Shown: in pieces, positions 48,121-55,990 of the stretch | Layout: every line of letters starts with the position of its first letter | Numbering within the stretch: the stretch's first letter is position 1 | Source: Thermoguttaceae bacterium | GTDB taxonomy: Bacteria; Planctomycetota; Planctomycetia; Pirellulales; Thermoguttaceae | Length of the DNA stretch: 64,000 nucleotides | Assembly: GCA_017937485.1 (NCBI GenBank) | Contig: JAGBDN010000106.1 | Location: 1-64,000, forward strand | Direction: 5' to 3' | Translations under genes and position numbers: made by a program | The notes under the pieces: model-generated | Told to the model about the DNA's origin: nothing | The model's database searches: none | What the model saw: the letters and a program-made list of their open reading frames with translations, nothing else

Positions 48121-49416
48121 TCAAAGACTTCGAAACGCGTCGGCGGCAATTTCGACAGTTCGATCGATCAATTCGTCCGAGTGCGCGACGGACGTAAACA
48201 TCGCTTCAAACTGACTGCACGGGAGGTAAACCCCGCCGTCTAAGAGTTTCCAGAAAAATTTCGCGAATTTTTGCGTATCGCAACGCGACGCGGACGGCCA
48301 GTCGACGACGGCGTCGTCTTCGTCGCCAAGGAAAAAGAGCGTCGCCATTCCGCCGCAACGCTGAACCGAAACCTTGACGCCGGCGGCGCTTGCGGCTTGC
48401 GACAAACCATCGGCAAGACGCGCGGTCGTTCGGTCGATCTTCGCGTAAAATTCGGAATCCTCGTCGAGCGCTTTTAAGGTCGCGATCCCGGCGGCGGTCG
48501 CAAGCGGGTTTCCGCTTAACGTCCCGGCTTGGAAGACTTTACCGCAAGGAATCACCGCGTTCATAAACTCCGCTTTCCCGCCGTAAGCGCCGACCGGAAG
48601 GCCGCCGCCGATCACTTTGCCAAGCGTCGTTAAGTCGGGATCGATTCCGTAAACCTCTTGCGCGCCGCCCTTTGCGACGCGGAAACCGCTCATCACCTCG
48701 TCGAAAATCAGGAGCGCGCCCGCTTTTTTCGTTTCGTCGCGAAGCGCTTGCAGGAACTCCGGTTTCCCCGGCACGCACCCCATATTTCCGGCGACCGGTT
48801 CGACGATGACGCCCGCGATTTCGGCGCCGCGCTCGGCGAACGTTCGCCGAACCGCCTCGACGTCGTTGTATTCGAGCAAAATCGTATCCGCCGCCGTTCC
48901 AGGAGTTACGCCCGGCGAGTTCGGGACGGCAAGCGTCGCCGCCGCGCTCCCGGCCGCGACGAGAAGACTGTCGACGTGCCCGTGATAACAGCCGATAAAT
49001 TTGACGATTTTGTCGCGCCCGGTATAGCCGCGGGCCAAGCGAATCGCGCTCATCGTCGCCTCGGTGCCGGAGTTGACAAGACGTACCTTTTCAATCGACG
49101 GAACCAATTTGACGACCAGCTCCGAGAGGTCGTTTTCCGCTTGCGTCGGCGCGCCAAAACTCGTTCCCTTAGCGATACTTAGCGACAACGCTTCGACGAC
49201 GCGCGGGTCGGCGTGCCCGAGAATCATCGGCCCCCACGACAGAACGTAGTCGATATAGCGGTTCCCGTCGACGTCGAAGAGGAACGGCCCCTCGGCTCGG
49301 TCGATCACGACGGGCGCGCCGCCGACGCCGCCGAACGCTCGCGCCGGACTGTTGACGCCTCCGGGAATCAACGTTAAGGCTTTTTCGAAAATTTGCCGAC
49401 TTTTTTCACGATTCAT
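48121..49416 (-). CDS. hemL: Glutamate-1-semialdehyde 2,1-aminomutase
   Basis: A 431-aa PLP enzyme with the full HemL pattern: PGGVNSPARAFGGVG, VNSGTEATMSAIRLARG, LIFDEVMSGFRVA, and K267 in TTLGKVIGGGLPVGAYGG. It makes 5-aminolevulinate in the C5 haem route. It is 431 residues, as expected. The upstream region contains the TTGTTTAAGAATATGTTA block shared with acpS. Confidence 0.95.
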   Translation of the reverse strand: MNREKSRQIFEKALTLIPGGVNSPARAFGGVGGAPVVIDRAEGPFLFDVDGNRYIDYVLSWGPMILGHADPRVVEALSLSIAKGTSFGAPTQAENDLSELVVKLVPSIEKVRLVNSGTEATMSAIRLARGYTGRDKIVKFIGCYHGHVDSLLVAAGSAAATLAVPNSPGVTPGTAADTILLEYNDVEAVRRTFAERGAEIAGVIVEPVAGNMGCVPGKPEFLQALRDETKKAGALLIFDEVMSGFRVAKGGAQEVYGIDPDLTTLGKVIGGGLPVGAYGGKAEFMNAVIPCGKVFQAGTLSGNPLATAAGIATLKALDEDSEFYAKIDRTTARLADGLSQAASAAGVKVSVQRCGGMATLFFLGDEDDAVVDWPSASRCDTQKFAKFFWKLLDGGVYLPCSQFEAMFTSVAHSDELIDRTVEIAADAFRSL

Positions 49417-49680
49417 TTCGACCGTCCTAACATATTCTTAAACAACGCTTTACATAACGCCGCTCATTAAAACCGCGCGCGATCTTTCGCCGCTTTGCGA
49501 CGCTTTTCTTAAGTATACACCAAGTCGCCAAAATCGCAAGGGGCGCCGCGATTTCACGTCAAAATCGGCAAAACATTCCGTTCGCCGCTTCCCAAAGCGC
49601 AAAAATCGGGTAAAATAAGACAAAATTCTCGAACGGAGCCGCGCGTTCCCTTGCCGATAATCGCGTTTTGGAGAAAGCCG

Positions 49681-50709
49681 ATGAAGAAAAAGCCCGTTTA
49701 CGGCCTCGACGCCGTTTCCACGACGCTCAGAAATCGCGTTCTTGAAGAACTTAAAAGCGAAGTTTCCGAGGGCGACGTCAAGTCGTTTTTTAGTCGCGAC
49801 GGACGTTTCGCGCTTTTGAGCGACGCCGCCGACACAAGCGATTTTTCCAACGAAGTTTACGTCGAATTTTCCGACTCGTCGCCGCTTCGTTCGCCGCTCG
49901 AAATTTACGTTGGACGCCGCCGCGTCGTCGCCGGAACTTGGCGAACGGACGTTTGGGCCGACGAGAAAAAGCTCGACGCAACCTCCTCTTGGCAAACGCT
50001 TTGCGAAGAAATCGACGGCGACGGCGCGTTCGTCGAACGTCTTTTGCCGTTAACCGGCGGACGTTCGCTTTCTCGACGCCTTTTCGTCGCTTTCCAAGAA
50101 AAACTTTTCTTAAACGTCGACGTTTTATACGGTTCCGACGCCGAACGCTCCGCCGTCGAACGCGGTTCCGATAAGAGCGCGCCGCTTTTGAAAATACGCT
50201 CGCTTTTTCCGCTCGATTCGACCGAAACGTTAGCGACGCAAACCAATGCGACAAAAGAAATTACATTATCCGAAACAACGCTCGACGCGCCGCCGTTCGC
50301 CCGCTTTTTCCCCCTTTCCGCAACCGAACGCCCCGTCGACGCGACCTCCGGAACGTTCGCCGTTAAAACGAGTTACGGCGGCGTCTTAGAAACGTCGGCG
50401 CAACGTCGCGGCGGCTCTCTTTGCGTCGCGACGCTCCTTGATTGGAACGCAAACCGCGCGGTAAGGCCGGTTAACTTAGGAATCGCGACGGTCGGCGAAA
50501 ACTTGCGAGCGGTCGACGACGGTCGCGCGGTCGGCCGGCAAATTCAGCTCGGTCGCGAACGCTACGTCTTGTACGTTTCGACGTCGCGTCGCCCGGCGAT
50601 TCGCTCGATCTTGAGTCGCAACCTCTTGTCGGACTTTATGTTCGGCAAATTTTTCGTCGGACGCGGCGTCGAACCGCTCGTCGACGTCGAGATTCCGGAG
50701 GATTTTTAG
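49681..50709 (+). CDS. Protein of unknown function
   Basis: A 342-aa protein beginning MKKKPVYGLDAVSTTLRNRV. I prefer the ATG at 49681 over one 30 bases upstream because GAGAAAGCC lies before it, though both are weak. It is soluble, beta-rich and acidic, with no signal peptide (SNEVYVEFSDSSPLRSPLEI, later LYVSTSRRPAIRSI and LLSDFMFGKFFVG). No family was recognised. A TAAAAT -10 (in CGGGTAAAATAAG) lies about 40 bases before the ATG at 49651. It is convergent with the porin gene. Confidence 0.7.
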   Translation: MKKKPVYGLDAVSTTLRNRVLEELKSEVSEGDVKSFFSRDGRFALLSDAADTSDFSNEVYVEFSDSSPLRSPLEIYVGRRRVVAGTWRTDVWADEKKLDATSSWQTLCEEIDGDGAFVERLLPLTGGRSLSRRLFVAFQEKLFLNVDVLYGSDAERSAVERGSDKSAPLLKIRSLFPLDSTETLATQTNATKEITLSETTLDAPPFARFFPLSATERPVDATSGTFAVKTSYGGVLETSAQRRGGSLCVATLLDWNANRAVRPVNLGIATVGENLRAVDDGRAVGRQIQLGRERYVLYVSTSRRPAIRSILSRNLLSDFMFGKFFVGRGVEPLVDVEIPEDF

Positions 50710-50717
50710 CGCGACGC

Positions 50718-52175
50718 TTAGAACGCGACCGTCGCGCGAAGTCCCGGCGCCCAAACGACTTCCGCTTCGCCGTCGCCGCCGACGCCGTCGATCCATTGCA
50801 GAGACGGAGTCGCGGAAAAATAGTCGTTCACTTGAAACGAGTAATAAAGTTCGAAGTGGTTTTCGTCGACCGCGCCTTCGTTAAGCGCCGCAAATTCGTC
50901 GCTTACGCAAGTAATCCCGTACCCGAAACCAAGAATATCGTCCGGGCGTTCCTCGCTGAACGAATGCAGTTCGAAACCGCCGGTTAGGGCGCGATCGAAC
51001 TCGCAACATTCGCCGTTTTGTTGCCCGTAACGCCCCCAAAGACCGACGTATTTCGAAATTTCTTGGTCGAACGAGAGGCCCCAACCGTCGTTCGTCAGGT
51101 CGTCCCGGGTTCCGTCGAGCGACTCGCGCGGCGTAAAATTCGCCGTAAAGTAGCCTCGATACGTCCCTTGGAGTTCGCCTATTTGAACGTGCCGGTCGAC
51201 TTCGGCGATCGCGACGCCGCGGCTGAACATCTCGACGCAATCTCGGTTTGACTCGCTGTAACCAACGCCAAGACGCCACTTATCGTTTGGCTCCCACCAA
51301 ACTTGACCGCCGAGCGCGTTCGCCGGACACTCGAACGTCAGGTTGTTGACGAAAGCGTCCGAAAGAAATTGGCAATATTCGTCGTTCGCATAAGCGTTCG
51401 TATCGAAGTCGCTCGTCAAATCGAGATAGCCGACGCGCGCTCGCCAACGGTCGCCGTCGCCGAACTTACGTTCGTACCAAAATTGGTTCAGATACGTGTT
51501 TCTCGTCGCCCCGCTCGCGGCGTTGAATCCGCAAAAGGCCGGAACGCGAGCGCCGAGCCCGTCGCCCATCCCGACTTTAAAGGTCGCCCGCATCGAATCG
51601 CGCTCCGTAAGTTCCGCGAACGCCTCGACTTCGACCATCAGCGAACCGTCGATTCCGGAATCGACGGCGTCGTAATCGGACTGCTGCCCAACGGCGGTAA
51701 TCGTCGCGCCGAGCTCCAATTTGTCGAGCAAAACGCGAAACGCCGACGCTTCCTCGACGTGCTTCACGTGCGTTTCGTGCGTCTCGGCGCCGTGAACGTG
51801 CAAGCTGTAACCGGAGGTCGCTTCGTCCGCCGCCACCGCCGCTCCCGCTTCGCTCGGCGTTTCCTCCGTCAAGACCGGCTCTTCGAAAACCGCCTCTTCC
51901 CCTTCGTAAGCGTCTGCTTCTTCAAGAATTACGACGTCTTCCGCCGAGTTTTCCCAATCGGTCGTCGGCGGCGCGCCCCAAGCAAAGGACGCCGCGCCCG
52001 TCGAGAAAATCAAGCCGCTCAGCATCGCGACGCGTTTCGAAAAATTCCGTCGCTTCTCAAACGTTCGCGCTCGCCGTTCAATCGCTTTTGCCATTTTAAA
52101 CGAATCGATAATTTTCGCGAAAGGAGCGCCGAACCGTTTTTTGACCGCAACTTCGCTTCCGTCGAGACGGCGCAT
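50718..52175 (-). CDS. OprB-like carbohydrate porin
   Basis: A 485-aa outer-membrane protein. A basic leader with a signal sequence (VAMLSGLIFSTGAASFAWGA) is followed by an acidic plug-like stretch and a beta-barrel with alternating Trp/Tyr/Phe strands (YLNQFWYERKFGDGDRWRAR, then QVWWEPNDKWRLGVGYSES). It ends in Phe, as outer-membrane proteins do. OprB porins pass sugars. The long N-terminus is uncertain; an in-frame ATG at 52094 may be the true start. Nearby polysaccharide enzymes fit a sugar uptake role. Confidence 0.82.
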   Translation of the reverse strand: MRRLDGSEVAVKKRFGAPFAKIIDSFKMAKAIERRARTFEKRRNFSKRVAMLSGLIFSTGAASFAWGAPPTTDWENSAEDVVILEEADAYEGEEAVFEEPVLTEETPSEAGAAVAADEATSGYSLHVHGAETHETHVKHVEEASAFRVLLDKLELGATITAVGQQSDYDAVDSGIDGSLMVEVEAFAELTERDSMRATFKVGMGDGLGARVPAFCGFNAASGATRNTYLNQFWYERKFGDGDRWRARVGYLDLTSDFDTNAYANDEYCQFLSDAFVNNLTFECPANALGGQVWWEPNDKWRLGVGYSESNRDCVEMFSRGVAIAEVDRHVQIGELQGTYRGYFTANFTPRESLDGTRDDLTNDGWGLSFDQEISKYVGLWGRYGQQNGECCEFDRALTGGFELHSFSEERPDDILGFGYGITCVSDEFAALNEGAVDENHFELYYSFQVNDYFSATPSLQWIDGVGGDGEAEVVWAPGLRATVAF

Positions 52176-52355
52176 CGCAACGAAAACGTTTCCATTTTTC
52201 AGGAAAAAAACGAAAGTTAGACTTAACTTCGGTTTTTGTTTGCCTTTTTCTTCAATATTTTTATGAAGTTTTTTCAGAATTTATCGATTTTACCGTTTTG
52301 CGCGTTTGAGAAGAAAAGACGTAAAAAACGAAATCTAGCGACTTCACGCCCCGGC

Positions 52356-52383
52356 TTGCGCTCCGTTAAAAAAGACGTATAAT
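52356..52383 (+). promoter_or_regulatory. Promoter of the TauE-like gene
   Basis: TTGCGC (52356-52361), 16 bases, TATAAT (52378-52383). It lies in the 291-bp divergent gap between porin and exporter genes, which is AT-rich near 52200-52300 and otherwise carries no gene. Confidence 0.65.
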
Positions 52384-52466
52384 GAATCGACGACTTTCGC
52401 GCTCCGTCGCAATCGAGCGCCCGTTCGGCGTCGGCGGTAAACGGCGCGTTTTAGAGGTTTAACAAG

Positions 52467-53273
52467 ATGCCGCTCGAATCTTTGTTGACGGCGACAACGG
52501 CGATCGTCGGGTTGTGCGCCGCGTTTTTAATCGGCGTTTCCAAAACCGGCGTTCCCGGCGTCGGGCTTTTCGCGTGTTTGCTGATGATTTCCGCGTTTTC
52601 CGGACGCGAAATGTTCGCCTCCGGAGCGGTCGTTCCGCTGCTAATTCTCGGCGACGTCGCGGCGGTTTGGTTTTACCGCAAAGACTGCGATTTCAAGCTG
52701 TTGCGCCGACTTTTTAGACCGGTCGGCGTCGGACTTCTCGGCGGCGCGACCGTGATGTGCTTTATGGACAACGCGCAATTCAAGCTGACGGTCGGGATTT
52801 TGGCGACGTCGATTTTGCTTTTCGAGTTCGTTCGCAAACGCCTCGGCTGGACGCAAATCTCGACGAGCGCGCCCTTTAGAGTCGGATGCGGAACGCTCGC
52901 CGGGTTGACGACGATGCTCGGGAACGCCGCGGGCGCGGTTTCGGCGGCTTATTTTGCGTCGCAAAACCTTGATAAACACCGTTTTATGGGAACGAACGCG
53001 GTTTTCTTCTTCGTCGTCAACGTCAGTAAAATCCCGCTTTTGCTCGCGGCGACGGCGGTCAAAACTAACCTCGGCTTCGAAGCGGCGGACGCGCAAATGA
53101 TGAACGCGACGACGTTTATGTTAACGCTCTTTTTCGCGCCCGGTCTTCTCGTCGGAGCGTTCGTCGGACGACGGCTCTACCGAGCGATTCCGGAGCGTTT
53201 TTTCGTTCCTTTCGTCTTGATTTTGAACATGTTAACGGCGCTTCAAATCTTAATTTCGGCGGCGCTTAGTTAA
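52467..53273 (+). CDS. TauE/SafE-family membrane permease (TSUP)
   Basis: A 268-aa protein of ~8 membrane helices. The TSUP pattern is seen as FLIGVSKTGVPGVGLFACLL in the N-terminal half and GTLAGLTTMLGNAAGAVSAA in the second half, the paired GxxxGxxxG inverted repeat. The family exports or imports small anions such as sulfite or sulfonates. A sulfite export role could fit the nearby sulfur amino acid metY gene, but that is weak inference. It is divergent from the porin gene. Confidence 0.85.
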   Translation: MPLESLLTATTAIVGLCAAFLIGVSKTGVPGVGLFACLLMISAFSGREMFASGAVVPLLILGDVAAVWFYRKDCDFKLLRRLFRPVGVGLLGGATVMCFMDNAQFKLTVGILATSILLFEFVRKRLGWTQISTSAPFRVGCGTLAGLTTMLGNAAGAVSAAYFASQNLDKHRFMGTNAVFFFVVNVSKIPLLLAATAVKTNLGFEAADAQMMNATTFMLTLFFAPGLLVGAFVGRRLYRAIPERFFVPFVLILNMLTALQILISAALS

Positions 53274-53385
53274 ACGCCTTTCCCATTTGGGCGACACAAT
53301 ATCAAACAACGTTTCGACGCCGTTGCGTCGCTTAACAACCAAAAAAAGCGTCCGACATAAACGCCGAACGCTTCGCTCGTTACGC

Positions 53386-53419
53386 GGCGACGGTTCGCTC
53401 AAAAAAACGAGCCGTCGCC
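53386..53419. terminator. Bidirectional terminator between convergent genes
   Basis: GGCGACGG pairs with CCGTCGCC, with an inner CTC/GAG, across an A-rich loop (AAAAAAAC). It sits between the convergent TauE-like and phosphoesterase genes. The A/T content of the loop rather than a T-run makes strength uncertain. Confidence 0.55.
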
Positions 53420-53436
53420 AACTTTGCGACTTAACG

Positions 53437-54597
53437 TCATTCGATGCTGAACTCGAACTCGCAATACTTTTCACGGTTCCAAGCGTTCGCTCGGGTCGAC
53501 GGCGAAATCGCGAAGAGCGGCGAGAACGTCCGCACTTTCACCGTCTTCATATCTTTCGAGAATTCAAGGAGTTGCAACCAACCGTCGCCGCCGTTTCCTT
53601 CCCAGCCGCCGCCCATCGCCTGCGTGTCGAACAGGAGTTGCGAAACCGTTTTGCCGGCGGCGTTTTTGTCGACGCGAAAACCGCAACACCCCTCCATATT
53701 GTCGGCGGTCGAGTGGTGCCCGCAGATCACAAGTCGAATATTGGACGACGGTTGCGCCAACTTTTGCCAAATCGTTTCGCCGGCGGCGCCGCCCGCTTTG
53801 CTAAGTCCGTACCCTTCTTTAACGTCGCGTTCAAGTCCCGCCGTATAAGGTCTTAAATACGAATGCGTCAACACGATCCCGAAATGATTCGCGTACTCCG
53901 GTCGAGCGAAGAGCGCTTTCGCCCATTCGAGCGTCTCCGGTCGCGGCGCAAACTCGAGCGAAACGACCAAAATCTTTTGCCCGCCGGTTCCTTCGAACTC
54001 ATACGCGGCGTTCTCTAACGTCTTCTTACCAAACGCGTTAGGAAAACATTCGACGACGACGTCTTTCCAAAGCGGGTTGCGCTCCATCGGGAAAAATTCG
54101 CCGAAAAGCGAGTCGCGCGTTTCGGACGAGCGGACGCCGTAATGCGTTCCTTCCGGGAAAATGTCCGGCCCGTAGTCGTGATTGCCGGTGCAGAGGACGT
54201 AAGGCACGACGCCGTCGAGGCGTTCGAAGGCGCGCGAACACGACGTCCACATCTGCCGCCCGGTTTGGTTCGCGAACTTGCCGTCCGCTTTTTGCAGGCC
54301 GTTCGACTCCACTAAGTCGCCGACGCAAAGGACTTGGCGAATCGCGAGCGCGTCTTTATTTTCGGCGATCCACGCGGTCATTAGCTCGAAAATCCCCTGA
54401 TTGCGACCGTACCGCGAGTACGCTTGCGGGTCGGGGATAACGACCATCGTCCAAGCGTCTTTTTCCTGCAAAGCGGGCGCGACGTAAGCCGCTTTTTGTT
54501 CGGCGTTTTGAGCGACGACAAACGAAGTCGACGCGGCGCCGACAAACGACGCCGACGCTAACGCGACAAAAAAGAAATTGCGCAACGATTTCAACAT
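53437..54597 (-). CDS. Secreted calcineurin-like metallophosphoesterase
   Basis: A 386-aa protein with a signal peptide (FFFVALASASFVGAASTSFV) and the metallophosphoesterase motifs: VIPDPQ (first Asp), VGDLVE, TGNHDYG, LTHSY and GHHS. It should bind two metals and act on phosphoesters in the periplasm. The start MLKSLRNFF at 54597 gives a clean signal; the longer frame adds an unrelated segment. Substrate unknown. Confidence 0.85.
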   Translation of the reverse strand: MLKSLRNFFFVALASASFVGAASTSFVVAQNAEQKAAYVAPALQEKDAWTMVVIPDPQAYSRYGRNQGIFELMTAWIAENKDALAIRQVLCVGDLVESNGLQKADGKFANQTGRQMWTSCSRAFERLDGVVPYVLCTGNHDYGPDIFPEGTHYGVRSSETRDSLFGEFFPMERNPLWKDVVVECFPNAFGKKTLENAAYEFEGTGGQKILVVSLEFAPRPETLEWAKALFARPEYANHFGIVLTHSYLRPYTAGLERDVKEGYGLSKAGGAAGETIWQKLAQPSSNIRLVICGHHSTADNMEGCCGFRVDKNAAGKTVSQLLFDTQAMGGGWEGNGGDGWLQLLEFSKDMKTVKVRTFSPLFAISPSTRANAWNREKYCEFEFSIE

Positions 54598-54896
54598 AAT
54601 CAAAACCTTTCGAAAAACCCAATCCAAAATTTCGCGACGCGAACGACCGTCGATCGAGCGCGTTTCACGATTCAAGAAAATGATACCCGATTTTTCCAAA
54701 AATTTCAAGCGGCAAGGGGCGAAAGTCGCGTTTTTTACCGATTTTATCAATAATATCGCCCTAAAAACGACCGCGTTCCGCCAACCGCGCTCGACAAAAT
54801 CCATTTTTCGGGTAGAATATTAAAGGTTCCGGTAAAATTTGAACGCCGGAGCGCCCGCCGCTTCCTTCCCTTCCTCGCTCCAACGAAAGGCGTTTT

Positions 54897-55841
54897 ATGT
54901 CTCGCTCTTCCGACGCCCCGCTTACTTCCGCCGATTTGTCCGACGCCCCCGTCGCCGACGCCAACGCTTTCCTGCAAAGCGCGTTAAACTTTGTCGTTAA
55001 TCTTGTTTCGCCGCAAAATCGCAAAGCGACGATTATCCTTTGTTACGCCGTTTTTGCGCTAACGCTTTGGAAATATCTCCCGTCGGCGCCGCGATTCGCC
55101 GATCCGGAAACGGGCCAATGCGTCCTGAACGCCCAAACGCTTCGCGACGATAATATCGGCGCTATTTTCAAAAAATCAAACGTCGATTCTCCGTCGGAAC
55201 TTTCGGCGGAATCGTTAGATTCGAAACCGATCAAACCGCTCGACGGAACGCTTAACGCCGAAACGACGCCCCTGCGTTTTCTTTGGGGCGCGCGCAAACA
55301 TTGGGTTGCGTTCTTCCTGATGGGCGTTTTTCCGATGTTGATCGTTAAGTTCGTATTTCGCGAAAAACTAAGCGATTACGGCGTCGGTTGGGGCGAGCGA
55401 ACGCGAACGATTCGCTCCTTTCTTATGTTGGCGCCGATTCTCTTCGCGGTCGGTTGGGCAAGCGGGTTAGGCGACGCCGGTCGCGCGTTTTATACCGTTT
55501 ATCCGTATAATCCGGCGGCGGGCGTCTCTTGGAACGCGCTTATTTTACACACAATTTCCTATTTTTGTCTCTATTATTTCGCTTGGGAATTTATGTTCCG
55601 CGGCTTTTTGCTCCGCGGACTCGCGCCGACGACCGGTTTTTCGACGGCGGTTTGGATACAAGTCGTTATTTCGACGGCGCTTCACTTCGGACATCCGGCG
55701 TCGGAAACGTTCGGCTGTATCGCGGGCGGGCTTCTTTGGGGCTTTCTCGCGCTCCGAACCCGTTCCATTTTCGCCGGTTGGGGCCAACACGCCCTCCTTG
55801 GAATCGCGCTCGATTGGAGCTTAATCCTCGCCGCTTGCTAA
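54897..55841 (+). CDS. CPBP family intramembrane protease
   Basis: A 314-aa protein. A Ser/Ala-rich start is followed by a helix, then an ~85-residue soluble loop, and about five further helices. The CPBP motifs are WEFMFRGFLLRGL (E-x3-R) and TALHFGHPASE (His pair). It resembles the other CPBP gene at 47232 in motif but not in length. An AGAAT -10 (GGGTAGAATATTAAAGG) lies upstream near 54811. A terminator follows. Confidence 0.82.
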   Translation: MSRSSDAPLTSADLSDAPVADANAFLQSALNFVVNLVSPQNRKATIILCYAVFALTLWKYLPSAPRFADPETGQCVLNAQTLRDDNIGAIFKKSNVDSPSELSAESLDSKPIKPLDGTLNAETTPLRFLWGARKHWVAFFLMGVFPMLIVKFVFREKLSDYGVGWGERTRTIRSFLMLAPILFAVGWASGLGDAGRAFYTVYPYNPAAGVSWNALILHTISYFCLYYFAWEFMFRGFLLRGLAPTTGFSTAVWIQVVISTALHFGHPASETFGCIAGGLLWGFLALRTRSIFAGWGQHALLGIALDWSLILAAC

Positions 55842-55885
55842 TCGCCGACGTCGCGTTTTTCCGAACGCCGTCTTTCCGCTAAAAG

Positions 55886-55925
55886 AAACGGTCGCGACGT
55901 TAACCCGTCGCGACCGTTTTTATTT
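55886..55925 (+). terminator. Terminator of the CPBP gene
   Basis: AAACGGTCGCGACG (55886-55899) pairs with CGTCGCGACCGTTT (55906-55919) across a 6-base loop, followed by TTTTATTT. It also serves the convergent gene at 55991, which ends 70 bases away. Confidence 0.88.
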
Positions 55926-55990
55926 CGCTCTCGAACCGGCAAAAGTCGCCGCTCTTTTCGCGATTAACGAAAAGCCGACGACGCAGGGAG

